From contig QZDS01000013.1 of NCBI GenBank assembly GCA_009917455.1, positions 1 to 64,000 of the forward strand: a DNA stretch of 64,000 bases, given 5' to 3'. Within the stretch, counting starts at the first letter, position 1. Every line of letters begins with the position of its first letter. The notes below the pieces were generated by a model, which ran no database searches, was not told the origin of the DNA, and saw nothing but the letters and a program-made list of their open reading frames with translations. Made by a program: the position numbers and the translations under genes. This document shows, in pieces, positions 24,808 to 33,163 of the stretch. The stretch is from a bacterium 1xD8-48. Lineage in GTDB: Bacteria > Bacillota > Clostridia > Lachnospirales > Lachnospiraceae.

Positions 24808-26691
24808 ATGGTTAATTCCAATACTTTTAAACCCAACAATCCGGGCAGCGCATCCGCCGCGCCGCAGGCAGGAGCCGGAAAAAACAGCCCGCAGTCCCTG
24901 CCTGTGCAGATAGCAGGCACCGGCGATGAAGCACGCGGACAGATTATCTTAGACACGACCCGGACGTGTCTGGATGTGTTGCAACAGCAGGGCATAACGG
25001 AACCGGGCCGCATAAGCGCGACCATCATCAACGCTGTGGCTGACGAGCTGGAAATACGCAACGCCGCAATACTGAGCAGGAGCCGGAAAATGAACATACC
25101 TGCGACGCTGGAACCCTTCCAGCTTGCCGAAGTACTGCTCACAATGCACGACATCAAAAAGATATGCTGTCTGGAAAAAGCGTCAGACCCGGACTATGAC
25201 CTGCTTGGCATCTATCAGGAAGACGGGCCGGATATGGGGACCTATTCCGTGTCAGGGTACGGGATAAGGAGCCTGTGCTACAAATATGTGCCGGAAATCA
25301 CACGGAGGGGAATCGACGAAGTGGAAGCGGTCCTCTCTGCTAAATGCGGGCGTGTATTCCGCACAAAGGCCAAGAACCTTGTGCCCGTAAACAACGGCAT
25401 CTTCGACTTTGACACCAAAAAGCTGATACCTTACAGCAAAGACTATGTCTTTCTTGGCAAGTGCCACGTTGATTATGTCAATAGTCCCATAAGCCCTGCG
25501 ATACACAACCCAAAAGATAACACAGACTGGGAAGTCGAAGAATGGGTCAGCGGATTGTCTGACGACCACGGCATCGTGGACCTCATATGGGAGATAATCG
25601 GCGCCTGCATCCGCCCCAATGTCAGCTGGAACAAAGCCGCATGGCTCTATTCCACGCAGGGCAGCAACGGCAAGGGCACGCTCTGCGCCCTGATGCGGAA
25701 TCTCTGCGGGGACGGGAACCACACGGCCATACAGCTCTCAGCGTTCAGCAGGGACTTTGCCCTTGAACCCCTTGTAAAAGCATCCGCCATCATCAACGAC
25801 GAGAACGACACCGACGTCTACATAGATAAGGCCGCCACATTAAAGGCCGTCATAACGGGCGACGTGTTCCAGATGAACAGGAAATTCAAAGCGCCCATAG
25901 CGTTCCAGTTCAAAGGCTTCATGGTGCAGTGCATCAACGGCATGCCCAAAGTAAAGGACAAGTCAAACTCCTTTTACAGGAGACAGCTTGTTGTGCCGTT
26001 CCTGAAGAACTTTCAGGGCGCCGAGCGCAGATACATCAAAGACGAATACCTTGCCCGCAAAGACGTCCTTGAGTACATCCTCTGGCGTGTGCTGAACATG
26101 GATTATTACGAACTTTCGGAGCCGGAAGCCTGCCAGGCGCTCCTGCTGGAATACAAGGAGGCCAACGACCCTGTGCGGCAGTTCTGGTCAGAAATGGAAG
26201 AACAGTTCGTGTGGGACCTGCTCCCCTACGACTTCATCCACTCCTTATATCTGAAATGGATGGATGAGTGCAGCCCCGACTCTGCGCCTCTCGGCAGGAA
26301 CACCTTCAAAAGCCAGCTTCAGGATGTTGTTCGTACAGCCAGCGACATCTGGTGGGTGCCGCCAAAAGAAGCGGAAGCAAACGGCAGGATGCGGGATAAA
26401 TATTTAAACCGCAAAGACATGATGGATAAGCCGGAAATGCTCATCAAGCAGTATAAGATACAGGGCTGGAGTGATGACACATACCACGGCGGCGATGAAG
26501 CCCGCAAGCTCATACCGTCAACCACAAAGAAGCGGTTCCGCGGGCTGATGAGGTTCGAGCGTGCCCTGAAAGACGGCTGGTGTGACGAAGCAGGAGAACC
26601 GCTCCAGAAACGGACACCGTCGGCACCGGTTATACAGGGCGTCCTGCCGGCTGTGAAGGAAAAGGATTCTGGGCCGGAACCGGAAATATAG
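24808..26691 (+). CDS. D5-like primase / SF3 helicase
   Basis: A 627-residue phage/plasmid-type primase-helicase. After a low-complexity N-terminus, residues ~95-270 form the D5_N-like region (LEPFQLAEVLLTMHDIKKIC, LVPVNNGIFDFDTKKLIPYS). The SF3 helicase follows: Walker A STQGSNGKGT near residue 288, Walker B-like SAIINDENDTD near 330, and motif C FMVQCINGMPK near 372. It would unwind and prime the element origin together with RepL and SSB. GGAGG precedes the ATG. Two shorter downstream genes look like partial paralogues of its N-terminal half. Confidence 0.82.
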   Translation: MVNSNTFKPNNPGSASAAPQAGAGKNSPQSLPVQIAGTGDEARGQIILDTTRTCLDVLQQQGITEPGRISATIINAVADELEIRNAAILSRSRKMNIPATLEPFQLAEVLLTMHDIKKICCLEKASDPDYDLLGIYQEDGPDMGTYSVSGYGIRSLCYKYVPEITRRGIDEVEAVLSAKCGRVFRTKAKNLVPVNNGIFDFDTKKLIPYSKDYVFLGKCHVDYVNSPISPAIHNPKDNTDWEVEEWVSGLSDDHGIVDLIWEIIGACIRPNVSWNKAAWLYSTQGSNGKGTLCALMRNLCGDGNHTAIQLSAFSRDFALEPLVKASAIINDENDTDVYIDKAATLKAVITGDVFQMNRKFKAPIAFQFKGFMVQCINGMPKVKDKSNSFYRRQLVVPFLKNFQGAERRYIKDEYLARKDVLEYILWRVLNMDYYELSEPEACQALLLEYKEANDPVRQFWSEMEEQFVWDLLPYDFIHSLYLKWMDECSPDSAPLGRNTFKSQLQDVVRTASDIWWVPPKEAEANGRMRDKYLNRKDMMDKPEMLIKQYKIQGWSDDTYHGGDEARKLIPSTTKKRFRGLMRFERALKDGWCDEAGEPLQKRTPSAPVIQGVLPAVKEKDSGPEPEI

Positions 26692-26761
26692 GCCCACGGC
26701 ATATGGCGGGCGGCGTGCATGGGTGCGCCGTCCTGCCTGTGCCCAAACATAGAAAAACAAA

Positions 26762-26800
26762 GGCGCTTTACATGCGCCGGATATAAAAGTGTAACAAGTA
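26762..26800 (+). repeat. Leader hairpin unit 1
   Basis: GGCGCTTTACATGCGCC (26762-26778) followed by GGATATAAAAGTGTAAC. An almost identical unit precedes the next paralogous gene (27266-27300), so the leaders were duplicated together with the genes. Confidence 0.6.
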
Positions 26801-26831
26801 ACCAGATGCTTTTAGAAAGGAGCCATAAGGC

Positions 26832-27137
26832 ATGACTAATACAAATATCGTAACTGACGGACTGGATGCGGAGCGGATAGCGTCGCTTGTCAGGGAATCA
26901 AACCCTGTCTGCCTGCTCCCGTGGAGGAATGAGGGGAACGCCGCAAGGAACGACTGCACCCTCTACGTCTATCAGACGCACGGCATGGATGCAGGGCGCT
27001 ATACCACGGATATCCTCAGCGTCATTGAGGGCTTCGCGCCGGATATCGACCTCTTCACTGAGCAGGACGTGGAGAGGCTGCTGTTTGAAAGCGCACCGAT
27101 AAGGGCGCGGCGTGACGTCCCCGGTGCCGCCGTATAA
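26832..27137 (+). CDS. Short paralogue of the primase N-terminal region
   Basis: A 101-residue protein (MTNTNIVTDGLDAERIASLV...). Its middle (NDCTLYVYQTHGMDAGRYTT, ILSVIEGFAPDIDLFTEQDV) lines up with part of the 283-residue protein downstream (DVMLYVADRSGIYDGESDIG, IIDALSPHQ) and, more weakly, with the N-terminal region of the primase. It lacks any helicase motif. AAAGGAG RBS. Possibly a partner or decoy of the primase. Confidence 0.55.
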   Translation: MTNTNIVTDGLDAERIASLVRESNPVCLLPWRNEGNAARNDCTLYVYQTHGMDAGRYTTDILSVIEGFAPDIDLFTEQDVERLLFESAPIRARRDVPGAAV

Positions 27138-27152
27138 CGGAAAGCCGCATCT

Positions 27153-27168
27153 GCGCAGACGTCCGGCC
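27153..27168. repeat. ACGTC-type palindromic motif, copy 5
   Basis: GCGCAGACGTCCGGCC, preceded by GGAAAGCCGCATCT. The same 14-bp lead-in occurs at copy 6 (28252). Confidence 0.5.
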
Positions 27169-27265
27169 ATAAAAGCAAAAAACAGGGATTCTGCTGTGTT
27201 GCTGTGGGATGCAGTGGGAAAATGCCGGATTGCAGTATGGAAGACAGATTCATAAGAAAGACAAA

Positions 27266-27300
27266 GGCGCGTTACCTGCGCCCGGATATAACAATGTAAC
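27266..27300 (+). repeat. Leader hairpin unit 2
   Basis: GGCGCGTTACCTGCGCC followed by CGGATATAACAATGTAAC, the homologue of the unit at 26762. Confidence 0.6.
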
Positions 27301-27341
27301 CAAAAACAAATACATTTCAATGCGAAAGGAGTCATAAGCGT

Positions 27342-28193
27342 ATGACAACAACAAACACAGACATTTTAACTAACGGGCAGGCTGCACAGCTGGATGCAGG
27401 GAGGATATCAAAAGACACGATTTATAAAGTGCTGCGCTGTCAGAGAAGATACTATATCGAGATAGCAGACATGCTTACCGCAGCGGCGACAGCAGACTAT
27501 CTTGACAGCCTTGATAAGGATAACCTGCCTGCACCGGAAGAGGCGGCCAATGGGCTGCTCCAGAAAACGGCTGACACATTCAGGGAGTTTAACGGAAGAC
27601 TGGATAAAGGTTCCCTGCCGGTGCCGCTGCCGGAGGAACTTACAGCCTGTCAGGTAGCAAAGCTCATGATGGCCCTCTGCCATATAAGGCTGGTTGCTGG
27701 CAGGAACAGGTATGAATGCAATGAATCCGGCTTACAGGGTCCTGACAGGTATGATGTCATGCTCTATGTGGCTGACAGAAGCGGTATCTACGATGGCGAG
27801 TCGGACATAGGCACCTATACCTGTAATCTCTGGCCCATTATCGACGCATTATCACCACATCAGGCAGTATCATTTGCCGGCTTTGCCGAATATGCAGATG
27901 AAGTCGAGTTCTGGCTGCGCCTCTTTGCAAAAAAGGCCAGTCTCAGCTACTTCCACGGCTTTATGCCGTTGGAGAACGGTGTCTTAAACTGCCGGACGAA
28001 GGAACTTCTGCCGTTCTCACCAGAGTATGTGTTCGACGAATGTACATATTTCGGGTCCTATGAAGAAGGCGGGGATGGCCCTGTGATACGTTTCAGCGAT
28101 GGCAGGGAGGATTCTGTGGGTGACTGGATAAAATCAGCTGCTTCAGGCAGTGACTGCGAAGAGCTGCGCCGGATACTGGCTGAATGCGTCTGA
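27342..28193 (+). CDS. Primase N-terminal-like protein lacking the helicase domain
   Basis: A 283-residue protein. Residues ~105-260 (CQVAKLMMALCHIRLVAG, FHGFMPLENGVLNCRTKELL, YVFDECTYFGSYEEG) correspond in order to the D5_N-like part of the 627-residue primase (QLAEVLLTMHDIKKIC, VPVNNGIFDFDTKKLIPYS, YVFLGKCHVDYV). The chain ends where the P-loop domain would begin. Either a decayed duplicate or a deliberate stand-alone regulatory subunit; the intact frame and good RBS (AAAGGAG) favour a working protein. Confidence 0.6.
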   Translation: MTTTNTDILTNGQAAQLDAGRISKDTIYKVLRCQRRYYIEIADMLTAAATADYLDSLDKDNLPAPEEAANGLLQKTADTFREFNGRLDKGSLPVPLPEELTACQVAKLMMALCHIRLVAGRNRYECNESGLQGPDRYDVMLYVADRSGIYDGESDIGTYTCNLWPIIDALSPHQAVSFAGFAEYADEVEFWLRLFAKKASLSYFHGFMPLENGVLNCRTKELLPFSPEYVFDECTYFGSYEEGGDGPVIRFSDGREDSVGDWIKSAASGSDCEELRRILAECV

Positions 28194-28251
28194 TGAAGGT
28201 TCCCGGGGGCGGCAGTTAAACCGCCCCGGCGGATGCCGGAAAGCCGCATCT

Positions 28252-28267
28252 GCTCAAACGTCAGACC
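28252..28267. repeat. ACGTC-type palindromic motif, copy 6
   Basis: GCTCAAACGTCAGACC, with the same GGAAAGCCGCATCT lead-in as copy 5. The shared lead-in shows that whole intergenic units were duplicated. Confidence 0.5.
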
Positions 28268-28328
28268 AGTCTGCCCGGTTTGTGCAGATATAACGATAAA
28301 GATTTTCATGCCAGAGGAGGTAAAAAGG

Positions 28329-28706
28329 ATGTACCCATTTATATATCGCTGTGATGTGAAAAAGACTGATGTTGCAAAGACAATCAAAAATCTGGCAGGA
28401 CTGGAAACATGCAGGCCGTTTTATATGAACCGCCCTGCATTAAAGGGAATAAAGTTTCTGATACCATCCCTTTTCCCTGAGCCGGGAAGCCGCCGCCCCA
28501 CAGCGTTGCGTTTCCTGCCCGGAGGCGGCAGGGACGTAAAAAGGCTGAATGACTGCATGGAGAAGAAAATCGGCGGTGTCCTTTACCGGGTACACAGCAT
28601 CTATGCTGGCAGGGGGGATTTTCAGGCGCTGTCTGAAAGCCTTCTGGAATCCCGTGTGATGAAACATTATGGGAAAGGCTGCGCCAGAGACGCAGCCGGG
28701 AGCTGA
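28329..28706 (+). CDS. Hypothetical protein upstream of the serine recombinase
   Basis: The start is set at the ATG at 28329 after GAGGAGG (28314-28320). A basic 125-residue protein (MYPFIYRCDVKKTDVAKTIK..., RRPTALRFLPGGGRDVKRLN) that could bind nucleic acid, without a known motif. It ends 22 bp before the recombinase start, so it could be a recombination directionality factor or other accessory protein. That is inference from position and charge only. Confidence 0.5.
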   Translation: MYPFIYRCDVKKTDVAKTIKNLAGLETCRPFYMNRPALKGIKFLIPSLFPEPGSRRPTALRFLPGGGRDVKRLNDCMEKKIGGVLYRVHSIYAGRGDFQALSESLLESRVMKHYGKGCARDAAGS

Positions 28707-28728
28707 CCTGAAAGGGGGGGCTTGCCAT

Positions 28729-30360
28729 ATGCAGGAAGAAAAGATTTATAACGCCGCCGTCTATGCGAGGCTGTCAAAAGAGGACGAACAGCGGGGCGAC
28801 TCCGCAAGCATCGAAACACAGGTGGAAATGCTGACAAGGTATGTCACCGAGCATGGCTGGAACCTTGCCGAAGTATATAAGGACGACGGCTATACAGGCA
28901 CGAACTTTGACAGACGCCCGGCTTTTAATGAAATGATGGAAAAGGTGCGCAGCAGGGAGATAAACCTTGTGGTTGTAAAAGACCTGTCACGTTTCGGGAG
29001 GAACTACCTTGAAGTCGGCCAGTACACGGAACTGGAATTTCCTGCCCTCGGATGCCGCTTTATCGCTGTCAATGACAATGTTGACAGCCTGAACCGCGGT
29101 AATAATGATGAGATATTCATAGCGTTCCGCAATATCTTTAACGAGCATTATTCGAGGGATATCAGCCGGAAAATCCGTTCCGCAATGAACACTTCATGCA
29201 GAAGCGGAAAATTCATCGGGGCATTTGCACCGTTTGGCTATATGAAATCCCCCGATGACCGCCACAAGTTCGTCATTGACGAACCTGCCGCCGCCGTAGT
29301 CCGCCGCATTTTCCAGATGCGCTGTGAGGGGCTTGGCTACCGCAGGATTGCCATAACGCTCAATGAGGAGGGCGTGCTCCCGCCGAGGGAATACTACTGC
29401 CAGACTTCCGGGAAAACAGGCAACTCATGGAAAGGCAACGGGAAATGGAGCACAAGCGCAGTGACCCAGCTGCTCCGCAACGAGGCGTATATCGGAAACA
29501 TGGTACAACATAAGAAAGAGATATTTTCATACAAAGACCGCCGAATGACTGCCGTGCCTAAAGATGAATGGATACGGGTGGAAAATACCCATGAGCCTAT
29601 CATCAGCATGGATGTTTGGGAACAGTGCCGACTGATAGACAAGGCGCAGAGCCGCCCTCGTCAGAACAGCATGAAAGAGACCAGCCTGTTCAGCGGCCTG
29701 CTGTGCTGTGCCGATTGCGGTTTTGCAATGAGGTACCAGATAGAGCGGCGGAGGCTGAAAAACGGCGCCACGGCTCTGTACGAAAAATACTTGTGCGGAA
29801 GCTATTCACGTTCCGGGCGGACCGCCTGTTCCACGCATAGCATACCCCTTGGGGTTTTGTACGAACTGCTTCTAAACGACATATGGGCTAAAGCGAAGGA
29901 GGTCTGCTACCATGAGAAAGAGATTGCACAGCGTCTGATGGAGCGCAGGCAGAAACAGGGACAGGCAGAGCTTTCTGCCATACAGAAGTCCATGAGGTCA
30001 TTGGAGAAGCGTGCGGCGGAACTTGACAGGCTGATAAGGAGCGCCTATGAAGACAAGGTAAACGGCTCGATACCGGGCGAACTGTGTGCGGAGCTTCTGG
30101 GCGGCTATCAGAAAGAACGGACGGAAAATGCCGCAAAGCGGCGGGAATTGGAAGCGCGGCTTGCGGAAATGCAGACGGTGAAAAATGAAGTGCAGGAATG
30201 GATTTCACTAATCCGCCAGTATCAGGATATTGACACGCTCGACCGTGAGATGCTTCTGAGACTGATTGACAAAATAGAAGTTGGTGAGGTACATATCGAG
30301 GACGGGCAGAAAGTAAGGGATATCAAGATACATTATAAGTTCGTAGGATATATCGGTTGA
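28729..30360 (+). CDS. Large serine recombinase of element A
   Basis: A 543-residue TnpX/TndX-type recombinase starting at the ATG at 28729 (AAAGGGGGGG upstream). The catalytic serine is in YARLSKED (residue 14). The resolvase fold continues with DDGYTGTNFDRRPAFNEMM, VVKDLSRFGRNYLEVG and the long E helix. The recombinase domain follows (GAFAPFGYMKSPDDRHKFVI, LRNEAYIGNM), then a zinc-ribbon (CCADCGFAMRY ... CGSYSRSGRTAC) and a coiled coil. It ends 48 bp from the right end of element A, so it is the enzyme expected to integrate and excise it. Confidence 0.92.
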   Translation: MQEEKIYNAAVYARLSKEDEQRGDSASIETQVEMLTRYVTEHGWNLAEVYKDDGYTGTNFDRRPAFNEMMEKVRSREINLVVVKDLSRFGRNYLEVGQYTELEFPALGCRFIAVNDNVDSLNRGNNDEIFIAFRNIFNEHYSRDISRKIRSAMNTSCRSGKFIGAFAPFGYMKSPDDRHKFVIDEPAAAVVRRIFQMRCEGLGYRRIAITLNEEGVLPPREYYCQTSGKTGNSWKGNGKWSTSAVTQLLRNEAYIGNMVQHKKEIFSYKDRRMTAVPKDEWIRVENTHEPIISMDVWEQCRLIDKAQSRPRQNSMKETSLFSGLLCCADCGFAMRYQIERRRLKNGATALYEKYLCGSYSRSGRTACSTHSIPLGVLYELLLNDIWAKAKEVCYHEKEIAQRLMERRQKQGQAELSAIQKSMRSLEKRAAELDRLIRSAYEDKVNGSIPGELCAELLGGYQKERTENAAKRRELEARLAEMQTVKNEVQEWISLIRQYQDIDTLDREMLLRLIDKIEVGEVHIEDGQKVRDIKIHYKFVGYIG

Positions 30361-30382
30361 TGCAGTAATCAGCCGATATTCT

Positions 30383-30409
30383 TTTTTCTACTTTATGTGA
30401 AATTCCCAT
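30383..30409. repeat. Right terminal inverted repeat of element A
   Basis: TTTTTCTACTTTATGTGAAA... The reverse complement matches the left end (8281-8307) with two to three differences. Presumed recombinase site (attR). Confidence 0.8.
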
Positions 30410-30500
30410 AGGGTATAAACGGAAAACACAGCCAAGAAACTTCCTGCGACTGTATCTCCGACAATTTAATCAACTGTAATTCGATTTTTGTTTCTTCCAT
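30393..30500 (-). pseudogene. 5' part of the split RepA-like helicase gene
   Basis: Begins at the ATG at 30500 after GGAGGG. It encodes MEETKIELQLIKLSEIQSQE and ends ...FPFIPYG before running into element A, where it gains three foreign codons (NFT) and a TAA at 30393-30395. Joined to 8281 it restores FIPYGKLTIVQGDPG, the expected approach to the Walker A loop. Everything after the insertion point is 22 kb away. Confidence 0.85.
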
Positions 30501-30594
30501 AAATGCCCTCCATTTCTGAAAAATCGTTGCCACTGGAAGAACCCTCTGCTATACTTGTATTGTGAATATTGATAACAGAGGTTTTCCAGTTATC

Positions 30595-30629
30595 ACAGCC
30601 CTAACAGTTGCCGCTGTTGGGGCTTTTTT
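30595..30629 (-). terminator. Possible hairpin overlapping the end of the MobC-like gene
   Basis: AGCCCTAACAG-TTGCCG-CTGTTGGGGCT overlaps the stop codon of the 129-residue gene. In the minus direction there is no T-run, so it may act in RNA stability rather than termination; in the plus direction a T-tract follows. Confidence 0.4.
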
Positions 30630-30990
30630 CTTCTCCGTTGGTGCTTCCCTGCCACAGATATTTTGCTCCGTCCAATACCCAAAGGATTGCTTTCAACATA
30701 TCCTCATATGTCGTCTGTAATTCTCTGATTTCTTCGGTAGTGACCTCCGGCTTTTCACCTTTTATCTGCTCTGCCAGTTCTTCCATACGGCTCTGCATTT
30801 CCTGCAATTTTTCTACAATCTGATATACCGTTTCTTTCTTCCCCACCACGCATACACGATTGTAAATACAGGAACGAACAAAATAATCTTTCTTTTTCAT
30901 GCCGCTTGCAAAAATCTTTGCTTCAATTTCTTCCCGTTCTCTGGGAGAAATGCGAAAACTGATTGTTGGATATTTGTGTGTGCCGCTCAT
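30601..30990 (-). CDS. MobC-like mobilization accessory protein of the MobV element
   Basis: A 129-residue protein with an N-terminal ribbon-helix-helix-like start (YPTISFRISPREREEIEAKI, FASGMKKKDYFVRSCI) and a helical C-terminus. Such proteins bind oriT DNA as relaxosome partners or act as small repressors. It overlaps the integrase stop by 4 bp (ATGA) and precedes the helicase start (30500), so integrase, this gene, helicase and mobV originally formed one transcription unit. Confidence 0.65.
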   Translation of the reverse strand: MSGTHKYPTISFRISPREREEIEAKIFASGMKKKDYFVRSCIYNRVCVVGKKETVYQIVEKLQEMQSRMEELAEQIKGEKPEVTTEEIRELQTTYEDMLKAILWVLDGAKYLWQGSTNGEEKSPNSGNC

Positions 30991-31487
30991 TCTTTTGTAC
31001 CCTCCTTAAACTCTGCGTTCAGCAACTCTGCCATTTGTATCTGTTCTGTCGGGAACATATGGGCGTATCGAAACGTAATATCCACGCTTTCATGCCCTAC
31101 CCTGTTCCCGATTGATACCGCTGAAAATCCCATGCTGATTAACAACGAAACGTGCGAATGCCTTAAATCGTGGATTCTAATGCGCTTTACCCCTGCTTTT
31201 CCTGCCCCTCTCGTCATTTCATGGTGCAGGAAACTTTTTGTCAGATGAAAGATACGGTCAGTCGGGAGAAACCCGTACAGCCTGCCGATATACTCTTTTA
31301 ATTCCTCACACAAAAAATCCGGCATACTGACATTTCGCTTGCTTTTCGGTGTTTTGGGGTCTGTTATCACATCTTTTCCCTCTAACCGCTGATAAGATTT
31401 TGTTATCCGAATGACCTTGTTATCAAAATCTATATCCTGCGGTGTGAGTGCTAAAAGTTCTGCTTTTGTCAAGCAAAATCTAAAAAA
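30987..31487 (-). pseudogene. int: Tyrosine integrase remnant of the MobV element
   Basis: The C-terminal catalytic half of a tyrosine recombinase. The HxxR box (IHDLRHSHVS), the GH box (RVGHESVDITFRY) and the active Tyr in FRYAHMFP are present, but the box I arginine and the whole N-terminal DNA-binding half are missing. Recognisable reading (FRFCLTKAELLALT) ends at about 31487, next to the serine recombinase trio, so the insertion of element B or a later deletion removed the 5' part. The TTG at 31472 is not a credible start. Confidence 0.8.
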
Positions 31488-31567
31488 ATAATATTTTATT
31501 TTTCAACAGAAAAGACACCACAGAACCAGCTCCATGATGTCTTTCCCACATTATTTCCTACACTACT
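31488..31567. other. Left end region of element B
   Basis: An AT-rich run (about 31480-31508) followed by AAAGACA...TGTCTTT arms (31510-31545), a plausible terminator or recombinase-site stem at the junction between the truncated integrase and the recombinase trio. I could not find a matching copy elsewhere in the window, so the other end of element B is unlocated. Confidence 0.35.
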
Positions 31568-33163
31568 TTATTCCAGCGTAACCACTTCTTTCTCCCTGGC
31601 TATTTCAGGAAAGAACCAGTCATCCATCTTCCATACAATCTCTATCCTCTCCTCGCTGTAAACCTGCACACTGTCTATCACAGTAACCAATCTACCTTTA
31701 TCGAAAGTTTCAAGCGATTCCAAACCTTCCAGCTCCGCCTCCCTCTCTTTCATATGCAGTATCTGTTCCCTGACCTTCATGATCTCCTCTTTCAGCTCCG
31801 GTATCCTTTTTTCTATTTCCAGAATCCGGCTGGCTGTGTTTTCATATTCCTTCCGGTACTGTTCCTTTGTGATCCTTCCAGAACGGTAATCTTCATAAAG
31901 CCTGAGTTTTCTTGATGACAGTCTCTTTTTCTCTGCTTCCAGCTTCCCTGTTTCTTCCTCAATAGCCGCTGTCTCTGCCCATTCCTTTTTCTTCCTGGAC
32001 ACCTCTGCCGCCACCATTCCTGCCATAGTGCGGGTACAGGACAATACAGCATTTTCCAGCCGCTCCCTGTCCACATGGATTGTCCTGCATTCCGCAATGC
32101 CTGAAAATGCAGCCTGCCCGCACCGGTAGGCGTTTCCCCAGCTGGTCAGCGTAAGCCGCCTCCCACAATACGGGCAGATAAGGATCGGCTGGGGCTTCCG
32201 TCCTGCCGGTACATTTTTCTTCTCATGCGTGAACGCCTTTGCATTTGCCATGTCAAAAAGCTCCTGTGATACAAGAGGTTTATGCGTACCTTCCATGATG
32301 GTCCATTCAGACCTGTCATTTTTAACCTGCCGCTTTGAACCGACTGCCGCCTGCCTTGTTTTATTCCAGATGGTCTTTCCAAGATAGACCTCGTTCTTCA
32401 GCATATCGCCAATAGTGGTAATGGTCCACAGTTTCTTCTCTTTTTCCTTATGGCTTTTCCTTTTCAGTCCTATCTTCTGGAAATGCTCCATACAGGTGGG
32501 TATCCCCTGCTCATTCAGGAACCGTGCAATCTCCGGCTTCTTCTTCCCTTCCGCTGCCATTGTGAATATCATCCGCACAACTTCCGCTGCTTCTTTATCA
32601 GGGATGAGTTGGTGCACATTTTCCGGGTTCTTTAAGTAACCGTAAGGTGCAAACGCACCCATATATTCACCACGGGCGGCTCTTGTCCCCATTGCGCTCG
32701 TAACCTTTTTTGATAAATCCCGGCTGTACATGGAATTGATGATGTTTTTCAGTGCAACGCTCATCCCCCCTGTCATCCCCATGCAGTCCTCACTGTCAAA
32801 CTGGTCGTTTACGGAAATGAACCGTATCCCAAGCAGCGGGAATATCCGTTCAAGGTAATTGCCTGTCTCCAAATGGTCCCTGCCAAACCTTGAAAAATCT
32901 TTGACGATGATGCAGCCTATCTTCCCGCTTTTTGCGTCATCCATCATCCTCCGGAAAGCCGGCCTTTGGAAATTTGTGCCGGAGAATCCGTCATCCACAT
33001 ACTCCAGTGCATCTGTCGGGGCGGGAAGATTATTCCGCTGCATATAATCCCTGATCAGAATCCTCTGCGCTGCCACGCTGTTGCTCTCTGCTTTTACAAT
33101 ACCGTCAACATTGTTATCTTCATCAGAAAGGCGGATATAGATTGCAGTCTTTTTATTGCCCAT
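31568..33163 (-). CDS. Large serine recombinase, third of the trio
   Basis: A 531-residue recombinase beginning at the ATG at 33163 (GGGAGG upstream; the longer frame is spurious). Catalytic Ser is in YIRLSDED. Also visible: DDGFSGTNFQRPAFRRMMDD, VKDFSRFGRDHLETG, a recombinase domain (GAFAPYGYLKNPENVHQLIP), a zinc-ribbon (CPYCGRRL ... CGQAAFSGIAEC) and a coiled coil. It overlaps the second recombinase by 11 bp, so all three are cotranscribed. Family enzymes integrate and excise elements at short core sites; three together suggests non-redundant partners. Confidence 0.9.
   Translation of the reverse strand: MGNKKTAIYIRLSDEDNNVDGIVKAESNSVAAQRILIRDYMQRNNLPAPTDALEYVDDGFSGTNFQRPAFRRMMDDAKSGKIGCIIVKDFSRFGRDHLETGNYLERIFPLLGIRFISVNDQFDSEDCMGMTGGMSVALKNIINSMYSRDLSKKVTSAMGTRAARGEYMGAFAPYGYLKNPENVHQLIPDKEAAEVVRMIFTMAAEGKKKPEIARFLNEQGIPTCMEHFQKIGLKRKSHKEKEKKLWTITTIGDMLKNEVYLGKTIWNKTRQAAVGSKRQVKNDRSEWTIMEGTHKPLVSQELFDMANAKAFTHEKKNVPAGRKPQPILICPYCGRRLTLTSWGNAYRCGQAAFSGIAECRTIHVDRERLENAVLSCTRTMAGMVAAEVSRKKKEWAETAAIEEETGKLEAEKKRLSSRKLRLYEDYRSGRITKEQYRKEYENTASRILEIEKRIPELKEEIMKVREQILHMKEREAELEGLESLETFDKGRLVTVIDSVQVYSEERIEIVWKMDDWFFPEIAREKEVVTLE

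Larger units (their letters stand above)
8279..30408. mobile_element. Element A: 22.1-kb serine-recombinase element inserted in the helicase gene
   Basis: Boundaries come from three observations. First, the interrupted helicase gene rejoins in frame across 8281/30409. Second, CCATA is shared at both junctions (8277-8281 and 30406-30410). Third, the two ends are inverted repeats of about 27 bp. The large serine recombinase ends 48 bp from the right end. Cargo: RepL, SSB, D5-like primase, ClpP, soluble VirD4-like ATPase, membrane-anchored sigma factor, secreted repeat protein. No relaxase and no VirB4 are recognisable. The G+C content is visibly higher than on either side. Confidence 0.85.

Noticed and set aside
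28721-28735. CTTGCCATATG shared with the left junction of element A (8274-8284) as a possible att copy
   Set aside because: At the junction those bases belong partly to the interrupted helicase gene; at 28721 they are the leader and start codon of the recombinase. Probably chance, since neither flank matches further.
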